Notes: generated from the sequence alone by a model not told the origin. A DNA stretch of 7,883 bases from Desulfobacterales bacterium (GCA_030669465.1 DAOVDN010000044.1:1-7883); one strand, 5' to 3'; shown: positions 1 through 5,030, numbered from the stretch's first letter. A program made the numbers and translations.

Positions 1-2
1 AT

Positions 3-41
3 ATAACCCGAAAACTTTTTAAACTTAATGAGGATGAGTAA
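3..41 (+). CDS. Possible C-terminal tail of an upstream gene (partial)
   Basis: Frame 3 is open from the window edge and reads ITRKLFKLNEDE before a TAA at 39-41. The charged tail looks like a protein C-terminus, and its stop codon would be the first three bases of a YAACSAG-type heptamer. Another frame also stays open briefly (YNPKTF, stop at 20-22), so this is only a weak suggestion. No function can be given. Confidence 0.2.
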   Translation: MTRKLFKLNEDE

Positions 42-48
42 CCAGTAA

Positions 49-80
49 ATTGAAGATTGAAGATTGAAGATTGAAGATTG
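49..80. repeat. ATTGAAG heptamer tandem array (about 4.6 copies)
   Basis: Four perfect copies of ATTGAAG (49-76) are followed by ATTG (77-80). The array is non-coding and lies about 190 bp upstream of fabD. It differs in sequence from the neighbouring arrays at 107-133 and 135-249 but has the same 7-bp period. Confidence 0.95.
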
Positions 81-106
81 CCTGATGACTAATATCCAGC
101 AATGAG

Positions 107-133
107 AAGCTGAAAGCTCAAAGCTGAAAGCTA
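107..133. repeat. AAGCTGA heptamer tandem array (about 3.9 copies)
   Basis: The units are AAGCTGA, AAGCTCA, AAGCTGA and AAGCTA. This is a second, unrelated heptamer family, running almost directly into the YAACSAG array that starts at 135. The related motif at 1333-1367 (GCTGATG type) may be a diverged relative. Confidence 0.9.
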
Positions 134-134
134 A

Positions 135-249
135 CAACCAGCAACCAGCAACGAGCAACCAGTAACCAGTAACCAGCAACCAGTAACCAGTAACCAGCAA
201 CCAGTAACAACCAGTAACGAGTAACGAGTAACGAGTAACGAGTAACGAG
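135..249. repeat. YAACSAG heptamer tandem array (15 full units) ahead of fabD
   Basis: Ten units (CAACCAG, TAACCAG or CAACGAG) fill 135-204. A 10-nt irregular unit (205-214) breaks the phase, and five identical TAACGAG copies follow (215-249). The perfect run nearest the gene suggests recent expansion by slippage. The array ends 3 bases before the AAGGAGG Shine-Dalgarno of fabD. Variants of the same heptamer occur at 3505-3532, 3711-3731 and 3741-3768. Reading it on the minus strand gives a low-complexity LLVTGCW-type peptide with no protein-like character. Confidence 0.97.
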
Positions 250-252
250 CGC

Positions 253-259
253 AAGGAGG
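253..259 (+). promoter_or_regulatory. Shine-Dalgarno site of fabD, fixes the TTG start
   Basis: AAGGAGG is a near-perfect anti-SD complement, with 7 bases between it and the TTG at 267. This supports TTG as the true start although it is a minor start codon. The protein then begins MKKIVFLFPGQGSQ, as expected for FabD. Confidence 0.9.
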
Positions 260-266
260 ATTTAAT

Positions 267-1205
267 TTGAAAAAAATAGTGTTTCTTTTTCCTGGCCAGG
301 GTTCACAGGCTGTAGGCATGGGCCTTGACTTTTATCAGGAATATACTTTTGTAAGAGAACTTTTTGATACGGCGGAGGAAATTACCAGGATAAACATATC
401 AAAACTCTGCTTCAAAGGCCCTATGGAAGATCTTACCGCAACCGTTAATCTTCAGCCCGCTGTAACCGCCGTAAATCTTGCCTGTCTTGCCCCAATACAA
501 AAAGAAGGCGTAAAACCCGAGATTTCAGCAGGCCACAGTCTTGGAGAATATAGTGCGCTTTGCGCATCAGGAGTTGTTTCAACGCAAGATATCTTCGGCC
601 TTGTTTTGAAAAGAGGGGAGTTGATGCACAGGGAGTCGACAAAACACAAAGGTGCAATGCATGCTATTATCGGGCTTCCTATAGATGCTGTTTCCGAACT
701 TGTTGCCAAAGTTCAAATGGAGGGGGTTGTATCAGTGGCAAACCACAACACAGAGCATCAGATTGTTATAACAGGATCTCCTGAGCAGGTTAAGAAGGTT
801 TCATCGCTTGCCGCAACGCAGGGGGCAAGGGTTGTGCCTTTAAGAGTAAGCGGAGCATGGCATAGTGAATTCATAAGAGGGGCGGAAGATGAGTTTAAAG
901 ATTTTCTTGAGACTGTCTCTTTTAGCGCACCGAAATGTCCCATAGTTCATAATGTTACTGCTGATTTTGCAATGAATCCGGATGAGATCAGATCGATTAT
1001 GGCAAAGCAGTTGTGCAGCCCTGTAAGGTGGTATGACTCAATGCGCAAGCTTATAGAAGAAAGAGCGGAAATCTTTGTAGAGATTGGTCCAGGGAAGGTA
1101 CTCGCCGGTTTGTTAAAAAAGATTTTGCCGGATGATTATCATTGTAAGATTTATAATGTAAACAATTTAAAGAGCCTTGAAAGGTTCCTTGAAGAGGTTT
1201 CCTAA
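267..1205 (+). CDS. fabD: Malonyl-CoA:ACP S-malonyltransferase (FabD)
   Basis: A 312-residue cytosolic acyltransferase that moves malonyl from CoA to acyl carrier protein, supplying the extender unit for type II fatty-acid synthesis. The length is close to E. coli FabD (309 aa). Visible motifs are FPGQGSQ at 8-14 with oxyanion-hole Gln11, GHSLGEY at 89-95 with nucleophile Ser91, Arg116 in KRGELM (the malonyl carboxylate-binding Arg), catalytic His199 in AWHS, and Gln248 in AKQL. The ferredoxin-like subdomain lies roughly between residues 127 and 195. In place of the common NxNxPxQ(V/I)VISG there is NHNTEHQIVITG (160-170), a mild departure. No fabH, fabG, acpP or fabF lies in the window, so it is either the end of a fab cluster or a stand-alone gene. 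A dedicated trans-acting acyltransferase for polyketide-type synthesis is possible but less likely. Confidence 0.95.
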   Translation: MKKIVFLFPGQGSQAVGMGLDFYQEYTFVRELFDTAEEITRINISKLCFKGPMEDLTATVNLQPAVTAVNLACLAPIQKEGVKPEISAGHSLGEYSALCASGVVSTQDIFGLVLKRGELMHRESTKHKGAMHAIIGLPIDAVSELVAKVQMEGVVSVANHNTEHQIVITGSPEQVKKVSSLAATQGARVVPLRVSGAWHSEFIRGAEDEFKDFLETVSFSAPKCPIVHNVTADFAMNPDEIRSIMAKQLCSPVRWYDSMRKLIEERAEIFVEIGPGKVLAGLLKKILPDDYHCKIYNVNNLKSLERFLEEVS

Positions 1206-1261
1206 ATTCGCAATTCCTCAATGTGTCTTGGTGGCTGAACTGATTGTCTGATTTTTTGTTC

Positions 1262-1290
1262 TTTACATAAATATTGTATTATGGTATTAA
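1262..1290 (+). promoter_or_regulatory. Candidate sigma70-type promoter for the dksA cluster
   Basis: TTTACA (1262-1267, five of six matches to TTGACA) is separated by 17 bases from TATTAA (1285-1290, four of six matches to TATAAT). Transcription from here would give a leader of about 290 nt through the hairpin repeats before dksA. A weaker alternative is TTGTGT (1529-1534) with TATCTA (1551-1556) at 16-bp spacing, nearer the gene. Both rest on consensus match only. Confidence 0.35.
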
Positions 1291-1315
1291 AACATCTTTT
1301 TTTAGAGATCAATTA

Positions 1316-1343
1316 GCGCACCTTCGGCGCGAGCTGATAGCTC
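1316..1343. repeat. Adjacent hairpins GCGC...GCGC and GAGCT-GAT-AGCTC
   Basis: GCGC (1316-1319) pairs with GCGC (1327-1330) around a 7-nt loop. GAGCT (1331-1335) pairs with AGCTC (1339-1343) around GAT. The start of this block (TTAGCGCACCTTCGG, 1313-1327) recurs with one base lost as TTAGCGCCCTTCGG at 1416-1429, so the two are likely copies of one short dispersed repeat. No T-run follows, so it is not a typical terminator. Confidence 0.6.
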
Positions 1344-1367
1344 TTAGTTGATGGCTGATGGCTTTTA
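1333..1367. repeat. Degenerate GCTGATG heptamer run (5 units)
   Basis: The stretch divides cleanly into five 7-mers: GCTGATA, GCTCTTA, GTTGATG, GCTGATG and GCTTTTA. It is more decayed than the arrays before fabD but keeps the 7-bp register without a slip. Confidence 0.6.
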
Positions 1368-1386
1368 ACTCCCTAATAAAATTGAT

Positions 1387-1410
1387 AAAAAAATGGAAAT
1401 TCATATACTA
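1387..1410. repeat. Imperfect direct repeat, copy 1 (partner 1498-1521)
   Basis: This 24-nt copy matches 1498-1521 at 21 of 24 positions, sharing an initial AAAAAAATGG and a terminal TATACTA. The two copies start 111 bp apart and flank a TTC-loop hairpin and the inverted repeat at 1441-1498, as if a composite insert had duplicated its flank or two dispersed repeats had landed together. Confidence 0.7.
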
Positions 1411-1419
1411 TGAACTTAG

Positions 1420-1432
1420 CGCCCTTCGGGCG
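1420..1432. repeat. CGCCC-TTC-GGGCG hairpin
   Basis: A perfect 5-bp GC stem with a TTC loop. It belongs to the same short repeat type as the hairpin at 1316-1330. The following sequence lacks a T-run. Confidence 0.7.
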
Positions 1433-1440
1433 GACTTTAT

Positions 1441-1498
1441 TGACAGGATTAACAAGATGTACATGATTTCTATCCTGATCATCCTGTATATCCTGTCA
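1441..1498. repeat. 27-bp imperfect inverted repeat, CAGGAT/ATCCTG type
   Basis: The left arm 1441-1467 begins TGACAGGATTA. The right arm 1472-1498 ends TATCCTGTCA. They pair at 21 of 27 positions around a 4-nt loop (TTCT). The right arm also has a 9-bp period (ATCCTGATC, ATCCTGTAT, ATCCTGTCA). From memory, this GACAGGATT/AATCCTGTC palindrome type is a dispersed intergenic repeat in many bacterial genomes. The RNA would fold into a long stem on either strand. Confidence 0.85.
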
Positions 1499-1521
1499 AA
1501 AAAATGGGATTTCCTATACTA
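1498..1521. repeat. Imperfect direct repeat, copy 2 (partner 1387-1410)
   Basis: Second copy of the 24-nt repeat at 1387-1410, with 21 of 24 positions identical. It starts on the last base of the inverted repeat at 1441-1498. Confidence 0.7.
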
Positions 1522-1584
1522 TTTAATTTTGTGTGTTTTAGCGAATTACCTATCTAAAATCTACAATCTGTCAAAGGCTTAATC

Positions 1585-1947
1585 ATGAAACAGAAAGACA
1601 TTGAATATTTTAAAGAGATTTTGACAAACCAGATGGAAGATCTTTTGAACAAGGCAGATGATACCGTTACAGGCATGACTGTTCCGAAAGAAAATTTTCC
1701 AGATCCAACAGACCGTGCTTCCCTTGAATCAGACCGGAATTTTCTTCTTCGTATAAGGGACAGGGAGGGCAAGCTTATCAAGAAAATTAAAAAAGCCCTT
1801 GAACGTATTGAAAACAATACATTCGGGATTTGTGAAAAGTGCGGTGAAGATATTTCTATAGAACGGCTCAAGGCCAGACCTGTTACCACTCAATGCATTG
1901 AATGCAAAACAAAAGAGGAGGCTTTGGAAAAAGCCCTTGGATTATAA
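1585..1947 (+). CDS. dksA: DksA/TraR-family zinc-finger transcription regulator
   Basis: A 120-residue protein, shorter than E. coli DksA (151 aa) but with the key parts. DksA binds in the RNA polymerase secondary channel and, with ppGpp, lowers initiation at stable-RNA promoters and raises it at some biosynthetic ones. Residues 1-75 form a charged helical hairpin. Its tip carries DPTDRAS at 40-46, matching the DxxDxA tip of DksA (Asp40, Asp43, Ala45). A C4 zinc finger follows: Cys83, Cys86, Cys104 and Cys107, spaced CX2C-X17-CX2C. The C-terminal helix is short. An AAAGG at 1573-1577 precedes the ATG by 7 bases. The stop lies 8 bases beyond the TTG start chosen for the next gene. It could be a DksA paralogue rather than the main DksA. 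Confidence 0.9.
   Translation: MKQKDIEYFKEILTNQMEDLLNKADDTVTGMTVPKENFPDPTDRASLESDRNFLLRIRDREGKLIKKIKKALERIENNTFGICEKCGEDISIERLKARPVTTQCIECKTKEEALEKALGL
1915..1939 (+). promoter_or_regulatory. SD, GNRA-loop hairpin and TTG start of the PHP gene
   Basis: Within the last codons of dksA, GAGGAGG (1915-1921) is the only strong Shine-Dalgarno near the PHP gene. It lies 15 bases from the TTG at 1937, normally too far. Between them GGCTTT (1920-1925) and AAAGCC (1930-1935) can form a 6-bp stem closed by a GGAA (GNRA) tetraloop, which would shorten the effective distance but hide the last two SD bases. The hairpin is seen; its role is inference. Confidence 0.45.
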
Positions 1948-2830
1948 CAAGCAAGCGAGAATTGATCTTCACATTCACTCAACTGCTTCAGATGGAACAC
2001 TTTCTCCATCTGAAATTCTTGTCCTGGCCCAAAATCTTAACCTCAAAGCTATTGCTATTACAGATCATGATACTATTGATGGTTCAAAAGAGGCCATTGC
2101 TCTCGGCATACCTCCTTCCGTTCAATTCTTAACCGGTATTGAAATAAGCGCATCTCCACATCCATCTTTTCCCTGTTCCGACAGCTTCCATATATTGGGT
2201 TATTCTATCAGACTCGATGATCCTGTTTTAAATAAGACGCTTGATGTGCTGCAACAGTCCAGGAAGAACCGAAACCCCAAGATTATAAAACGTCTTAATA
2301 GCCTTGGAATCGATCTTACATTAAAAGAGGTTATTGATGAAGCCGGAGAATGCCAGCTTGGAAGGCCTCACATCGCACAGCTTATGCTTAAAAAAGGTTA
2401 TGTTAAATCAATTATTGAGGCATTTAATAAATACCTTGCAAGAGGCAAGCCGGCATACGTTGATAAATACCGCATCGACTGCGAGCGGGCGATTGGAATC
2501 ATACTTGGCGCCGGAGGCATCCCTGTTCTTGCCCATCCCTTTCTTCTTAAACTTAAAAATGATGCGCTTCTGGAAGATCTGATTCTCTCTTTAAAGGAAA
2601 TGGGACTTATGGGAATAGAAGTCTATTATTCTGAACACTCGGCGGATCAAACAGCAACTTATGCTGATATTGCGAATCGCCACGGATTATTAATGACCGG
2701 CGGCAGTGACTTTCACGGTTCTATAAAGCCGGAAATTAAAATGGGGTACGGAAAAGGAAATCTTTTTGTACCTTATGAACTATATGAGAAATTAGTAAAT
2801 AGTCGTCAGGAAATGAAATGGACCAAATAG
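1937..2830 (+). CDS. PHP-domain phosphoesterase, RNase AM (YciV/Rnm)-like
   Basis: A 297-residue metal-dependent phosphoesterase of COG0613 type; E. coli YciV is of similar length. YciV (RNase AM) removes 5' nucleotides from RNA, including pre-rRNA 5' ends, and hydrolyses 3',5'-bisphosphonucleotides. Probable metal ligands, numbered from this start: His12 and His14 (DLHIHS), Asp19, Asp43-His44 (ITDHDT), Glu69 (GIEISA), His85, His145, His200 (AHP), and Asp258 and His260 (SDFHGS). Residues about 100-190 form the helical insert seen in this group. The frame extends to a TTG at 1898, but no Shine-Dalgarno precedes that codon and it would bury 50 bases in dksA. I prefer the TTG at 1937, which overlaps dksA by 11 bases. 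It overlaps rnc by 13 bases at its end. Substrate assignment is by family only. Confidence 0.85.
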   Translation: MDYNKQARIDLHIHSTASDGTLSPSEILVLAQNLNLKAIAITDHDTIDGSKEAIALGIPPSVQFLTGIEISASPHPSFPCSDSFHILGYSIRLDDPVLNKTLDVLQQSRKNRNPKIIKRLNSLGIDLTLKEVIDEAGECQLGRPHIAQLMLKKGYVKSIIEAFNKYLARGKPAYVDKYRIDCERAIGIILGAGGIPVLAHPFLLKLKNDALLEDLILSLKEMGLMGIEVYYSEHSADQTATYADIANRHGLLMTGGSDFHGSIKPEIKMGYGKGNLFVPYELYEKLVNSRQEMKWTK

Positions 2831-3504
2831 ATATTTCTGAATTTGAACAAAAACTTCTATATAAATTTAACAATATAAATATTCTTAACGAGGCTCTTTG
2901 TCACAGTTCGTTTGCAAATGAACAAATCACTGCAGACATTCGGGATAATGAGCGTCTTGAATTCCTTGGGGACGCTGTTTTAAACCTTATTGTCGGGCAT
3001 ATTCTCATGCAGCGCTATCCGGATATAGATGAGGGTGACCTTTCAAGGAAGCGCGCCAATCTGGTTAATGAATCCTGGCTTGCAACCATTGCCCGCACGA
3101 TAGATCTTGGACTTTACATACGATTAGGCAGGGGAGAGATTCAGACAAACGGCCGGGAAAAGAACTCAATACTGGCCGATACGTTTGAGGCTGTAATTGC
3201 TGCTATCTATCTGGATGGCGGTTTTGATGCTGCATTTAAAATCGTTGATACCCATTTTTCGAAACCGCTTGATTCTATTACAGCTCCAATGGCGAGTCAT
3301 GATTATAAAAGCCGGCTTCAGGAACTTGTTCAGGTAGGTCAGAGAGCGGCGCCTTGTTATAATGTTATTCACGAAAGCGGCCCTGATCACGATAAGACCT
3401 TCAGGGTACAATTGAAGGTGGGTGAAATCCGTGCGGAAGGAGTCGGCAAGAGCAAGAAGATGGCGGAACAGGATGCTGCAAGAAAGGCTCTTGAAATTAT
3501 ATAG
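2818..3504 (+). CDS. rnc: Ribonuclease III
   Basis: A 228-residue double-strand-specific endoribonuclease, the usual length for the family (E. coli 226 aa). It acts as a homodimer with Mg2+ and processes 30S pre-rRNA, some mRNAs and antisense duplexes. The signature NERLEFLGD is at 44-52 (Glu45, Glu48 and Asp52 match E. coli Glu38, Glu41 and Asp45). Glu72 lies in DEGDLSRKRA, and Asp121 and Glu124 in LADTFEAVIAA are the metal-binding catalytic pair. A dsRNA-binding domain runs from about 162 (DYKSRLQELVQ) to the end, including GVGKSKKMAEQDAARKAL. AGGA at 2808-2811 gives a 6-base spacing to the ATG. The start overlaps the PHP gene by 13 bases, so translational coupling is likely. A heptamer array begins on the base after its stop codon. 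Confidence 0.97.
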   Translation: MDQIDISEFEQKLLYKFNNINILNEALCHSSFANEQITADIRDNERLEFLGDAVLNLIVGHILMQRYPDIDEGDLSRKRANLVNESWLATIARTIDLGLYIRLGRGEIQTNGREKNSILADTFEAVIAAIYLDGGFDAAFKIVDTHFSKPLDSITAPMASHDYKSRLQELVQVGQRAAPCYNVIHESGPDHDKTFRVQLKVGEIRAEGVGKSKKMAEQDAARKALEII

Positions 3505-3532
3505 TCTCGTTTCTCGTTGCTGGTTTCTTGTT
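3505..3532. repeat. TCTCGTT heptamer run directly after the rnc stop
   Basis: Four 7-mers (TCTCGTT, TCTCGTT, GCTGGTT, TCTTGTT) start at the first base after the rnc TAG. They are the reverse complement of the AACGAGN/AACCAGC family found before fabD and before the radical SAM gene. Confidence 0.85.
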
Positions 3533-3618
3533 GTATAGGAAATTATAAAATTATGCTTTCTTTATGTCCCACAGGGCTTACAAGAATTATCAATATGCCA
3601 CAACAAAGAATAAATAAA

Positions 3619-3697
3619 TCTCTCACAGGCGCAGAGTCCGCAGAGTTAATTATATTAAAAAGTTTTTCTCTGTGTCCTCTGTGTCCTCTGTGAGAGA
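3619..3697. repeat. Long inverted repeat with 9-bp period (CTCTGTGTC type)
   Basis: The left arm 3619-3645 begins TCTCTCACAG; the right arm 3668-3697 ends TCTGTGAGAGA and contains CTCTGTGTC twice in tandem. The arms pair well with a 3-nt length difference, around an AT-rich loop of 22 nt. Minus-strand translation gives a SHRGHRGHRE-type peptide, which I recall as a frequent false ORF from this dispersed repeat. A GTG inside the right arm (3672) is the false start of a longer radical SAM frame. Confidence 0.85.
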
Positions 3698-3710
3698 TCA
3701 TTGCCGTTTT

Positions 3711-3768
3711 GTTCTTTCTCGTTTCTCGTTTAATGATAAAAACCAGCAACGAGCAACGAGCAACGAGT
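3711..3768. repeat. Head-to-head CTCGTTT / AACGAGC heptamer runs
   Basis: CTCGTTT-type units (3711-3731) face AACCAGC/AACGAGC units (3741-3768, four copies) across 9 bases, so the RNA could fold into a stem. The right run ends 5 bases before the ATG of the radical SAM gene, and its last GAG (3765-3767) is the only weak Shine-Dalgarno available. Confidence 0.85.
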
Positions 3769-3773
3769 ATCTT

Positions 3774-4853
3774 ATGAAAGCATCTGGTTTCCGACCCTTT
3801 ATAATTCCGGTTTTTCTGCCTAATCTTGGATGTCCTCATCAGTGCGCTTTCTGCAATCAAGCAGCTATTACCGGGGCAAAACGAAATATTCTCTCTCCTG
3901 AAAAACTCAGCTCCCAGATAAATGAATTTCTTAATTACAAAGGAAGGCGCAGGAATAAAGCTCAAATTTCATTCTATGGTGGAACCTTTCTTGGGCTAAA
4001 AAAGGATTACATCGAGTCCTTGCTTTATGAGGTCACAAAATTCGTAAATGAAGGAAAAGTTGAGAGCATCAGGTTTTCTACTCGTCCTGATACCATAGAT
4101 AATGAGCGGCTTGATACTTTAAAAGATTTTCCCGTTAAAACAATTGAGCTTGGCGTCCAGTCCATGGATGATCATGTGCTGGCCATGGTAAAACGCGGGC
4201 ACACTTCATTAGACACAGAAAAAGCGGTCAATCTGCTAAGGGAACGAAACTATGAGATTGGCTTGCAGATGATGGTTGGACTCCCTGGTGATGACGAAAT
4301 AAAAGCGCTCGCTACAGGCCGGCGGATAGCAGATCTTTCTCCTGATTTTGTCAGAATTTATCCTACGGTTGTTCTTGAAAAGACCCTTCTCGCGAGATGG
4401 TACAAAAAAGGATCATATACCCCATTATCTCTGGAAGCATGCGTTAGTCTGGTTAAAAAGCTTTATCTTCATTTCAGAAAAAATAATATCCAGGTAATCC
4501 GCATGGGACTTCAGGCATCGGAAGACCTGGAAAAAGGCTCGACAATTCTTGCCGGACCGTATCATCCTGCCTTTGGACACCTTGTCTATTCAGAAATTTT
4601 TCTTGATATGGCTGCATCTATACTTGAATCGAAAAAAGGGCTTGAATCGAAAAAAGGCTGCTGCGACAGAGTTACAATAAAGGTTCATCCGCAAAGTATT
4701 TCCAAAATGAGGGGCTTAAAAAACAGGAACATCGAAATTCTTAAAACAAAATTTCACATTAAATCGCTTAAAATTATACCGGACTCCTCTATCGAAAAAG
4801 ATAAAATTGAAATTCCCAACCCCATCCGCAGACCCGCCTGCCATGCGTTGTAA
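3774..4853 (+). CDS. Elp3-like radical SAM protein (no acetyltransferase domain)
   Basis: A 359-residue protein of the COG1243-like group. The family uses a [4Fe-4S] cluster and S-adenosylmethionine to start radical chemistry, and Elp3 itself modifies wobble uridines in tRNA; the substrate of this short form is not known to me. CX3CX2C is at Cys20, Cys24 and Cys27 (LGCPHQCAFCNQ), preceded by FRPFIIPVFLPN, typical of these N-termini. FYGGT follows near residue 65, then ELGVQSMDD and the C-terminal VIRMGLQASEDL and AGPYHPAFGHLV blocks. No GNAT domain follows. The frame extends to a GTG at 3672, but those 34 extra codons translate dispersed repeats, so I choose the ATG at 3774. LESKKG is duplicated at 284-295. 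Relatives beside rnc in clostridia are recalled from memory, and the adjacency agrees. Confidence 0.85.
   Translation: MKASGFRPFIIPVFLPNLGCPHQCAFCNQAAITGAKRNILSPEKLSSQINEFLNYKGRRRNKAQISFYGGTFLGLKKDYIESLLYEVTKFVNEGKVESIRFSTRPDTIDNERLDTLKDFPVKTIELGVQSMDDHVLAMVKRGHTSLDTEKAVNLLRERNYEIGLQMMVGLPGDDEIKALATGRRIADLSPDFVRIYPTVVLEKTLLARWYKKGSYTPLSLEACVSLVKKLYLHFRKNNIQVIRMGLQASEDLEKGSTILAGPYHPAFGHLVYSEIFLDMAASILESKKGLESKKGCCDRVTIKVHPQSISKMRGLKNRNIEILKTKFHIKSLKIIPDSSIEKDKIEIPNPIRRPACHAL
4623..4658 (+). repeat. In-frame 18-bp tandem duplication (LESKKG x2)
   Basis: CTTGAATCGAAAAAAGGG (4623-4640) is followed by a copy differing only in its last base (4641-4658). It adds six residues to the radical SAM protein (284-289 and 290-295), in a segment that looks like a surface loop between conserved blocks. 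Each copy contains an A6 tract, a frameshift-prone site. Confidence 0.9.
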
Positions 4854-4939
4854 TTGCGTTGACATAGTAAAAAGCACGTTTGCAGGCACCCGATTATGAT
4901 ACTTCGTTAAATCCATACAAAGGCATTGCGGGCAGGTTT

Positions 4940-4994
4940 CGCAGATTACCGCAGATTATTTAAACATTAATCATCCTAATCATCCTAATCATCC
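4940..4994. repeat. CGCAGATTA pair and AATCATCCT nonamer run
   Basis: CGCAGATTA occurs at 4940-4948 and 4950-4958. AATCATCCT occurs at 4969-4977 and 4978-4986, with a partial third copy at 4987-4994. This non-coding DNA lies between two convergent genes, and no bidirectional terminator is evident in 4854-5030. Confidence 0.8.
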
Positions 4995-5029
4995 AATCGA
5001 CAATCGACAATCGACAATCGACAATCGAT
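4995..5029. repeat. AATCGAC heptamer array next to the PBP1A stop
   Basis: Four perfect AATCGAC copies plus AATCGAT continue without a gap from the nonamer run, and end one base before the PBP1A stop codon (5031-5033, minus strand). The copies are nearly identical, so expansion is probably recent. Confidence 0.95.
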
Positions 5030-5030
5030 A

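Larger units (their letters stand above)
1206..1584. other. Composite non-coding spacer between fabD and dksA
   Basis: This 379-bp spacer holds no convincing gene. It contains a candidate promoter (1262-1290), two small GC-rich hairpins of a TTAGCGC-CCTTCGG type (near 1313-1343 and 1417-1433), a degenerate heptamer run (1333-1367), a split direct repeat (1387-1410 and 1498-1521) and a 27-bp imperfect inverted repeat (1441-1498). A 74-codon open frame at 1358-1582 starts inside the heptamer run and crosses all the repeats; I reject it as coding. No terminator with a strong stem and T-run follows fabD. Confidence 0.8.
3533..3773. other. Repeat-filled spacer between rnc and the radical SAM gene
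   Basis: No gene is supported here. The spacer holds a plain AT-rich stretch (3533-3618), a period-9 inverted repeat (3619-3697) and head-to-head heptamer runs (3711-3731 and 3741-3768). No strong promoter or terminator stands out, so the radical SAM gene may be read from the rnc transcript. Confidence 0.7.

Noticed and set aside
64..95. Promoter using TTGAAG from the heptamer array with TAATAT at 90-95
   Set aside because: The available spacings are 13 or 20 bp, neither near 17, so it is not convincing.
135..249. CRISPR array
   Set aside because: The units are 7 bp with no spacers, far from the 23-47 bp repeat plus unique spacer design, and no cas gene is present.
131..319. Minus-strand ORF of 62 codons opposite the fabD leader
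   Set aside because: It is the six-frame shadow of the YAACSAG array, giving LLVTGCW repeats, and it starts inside fabD.
1316..1343. Rho-independent terminator of fabD
   Set aside because: The hairpins are not followed by a T-run and lie more than 100 bp past the stop; they fit dispersed repeats better.
1358..1582. 74-codon hydrophobic forward ORF between fabD and dksA
   Set aside because: Its ATG lies in a degenerate heptamer run with no Shine-Dalgarno, and the frame crosses a hairpin, both direct-repeat copies and the 27-bp inverted repeat. The hydrophobic look comes from AT-rich repeats.
1898..1936. Upstream TTG start for the PHP protein
   Set aside because: No Shine-Dalgarno precedes it, and the extra 13 residues (NAKQKRRLWKKP) fall before the conserved DLHIHS start; it cannot be fully excluded.
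3672..3773. N-terminal extension of the radical SAM protein from a GTG
   Set aside because: The 34 codons are translated repeat DNA (SSVSSVRD and QQRATSNE), and the family N-terminus aligns just after the ATG at 3774.
3543..3965. Minus-strand ORF of 140 codons over the radical SAM start
   Set aside because: It translates the period-9 inverted repeat (SHRGHRGHRE) and the antisense of the conserved radical SAM N-terminus.
4854..5030. Bidirectional terminator between the convergent radical SAM and PBP1A genes
   Set aside because: I see only direct tandem repeats there, with no GC-rich stem followed by T on either strand.
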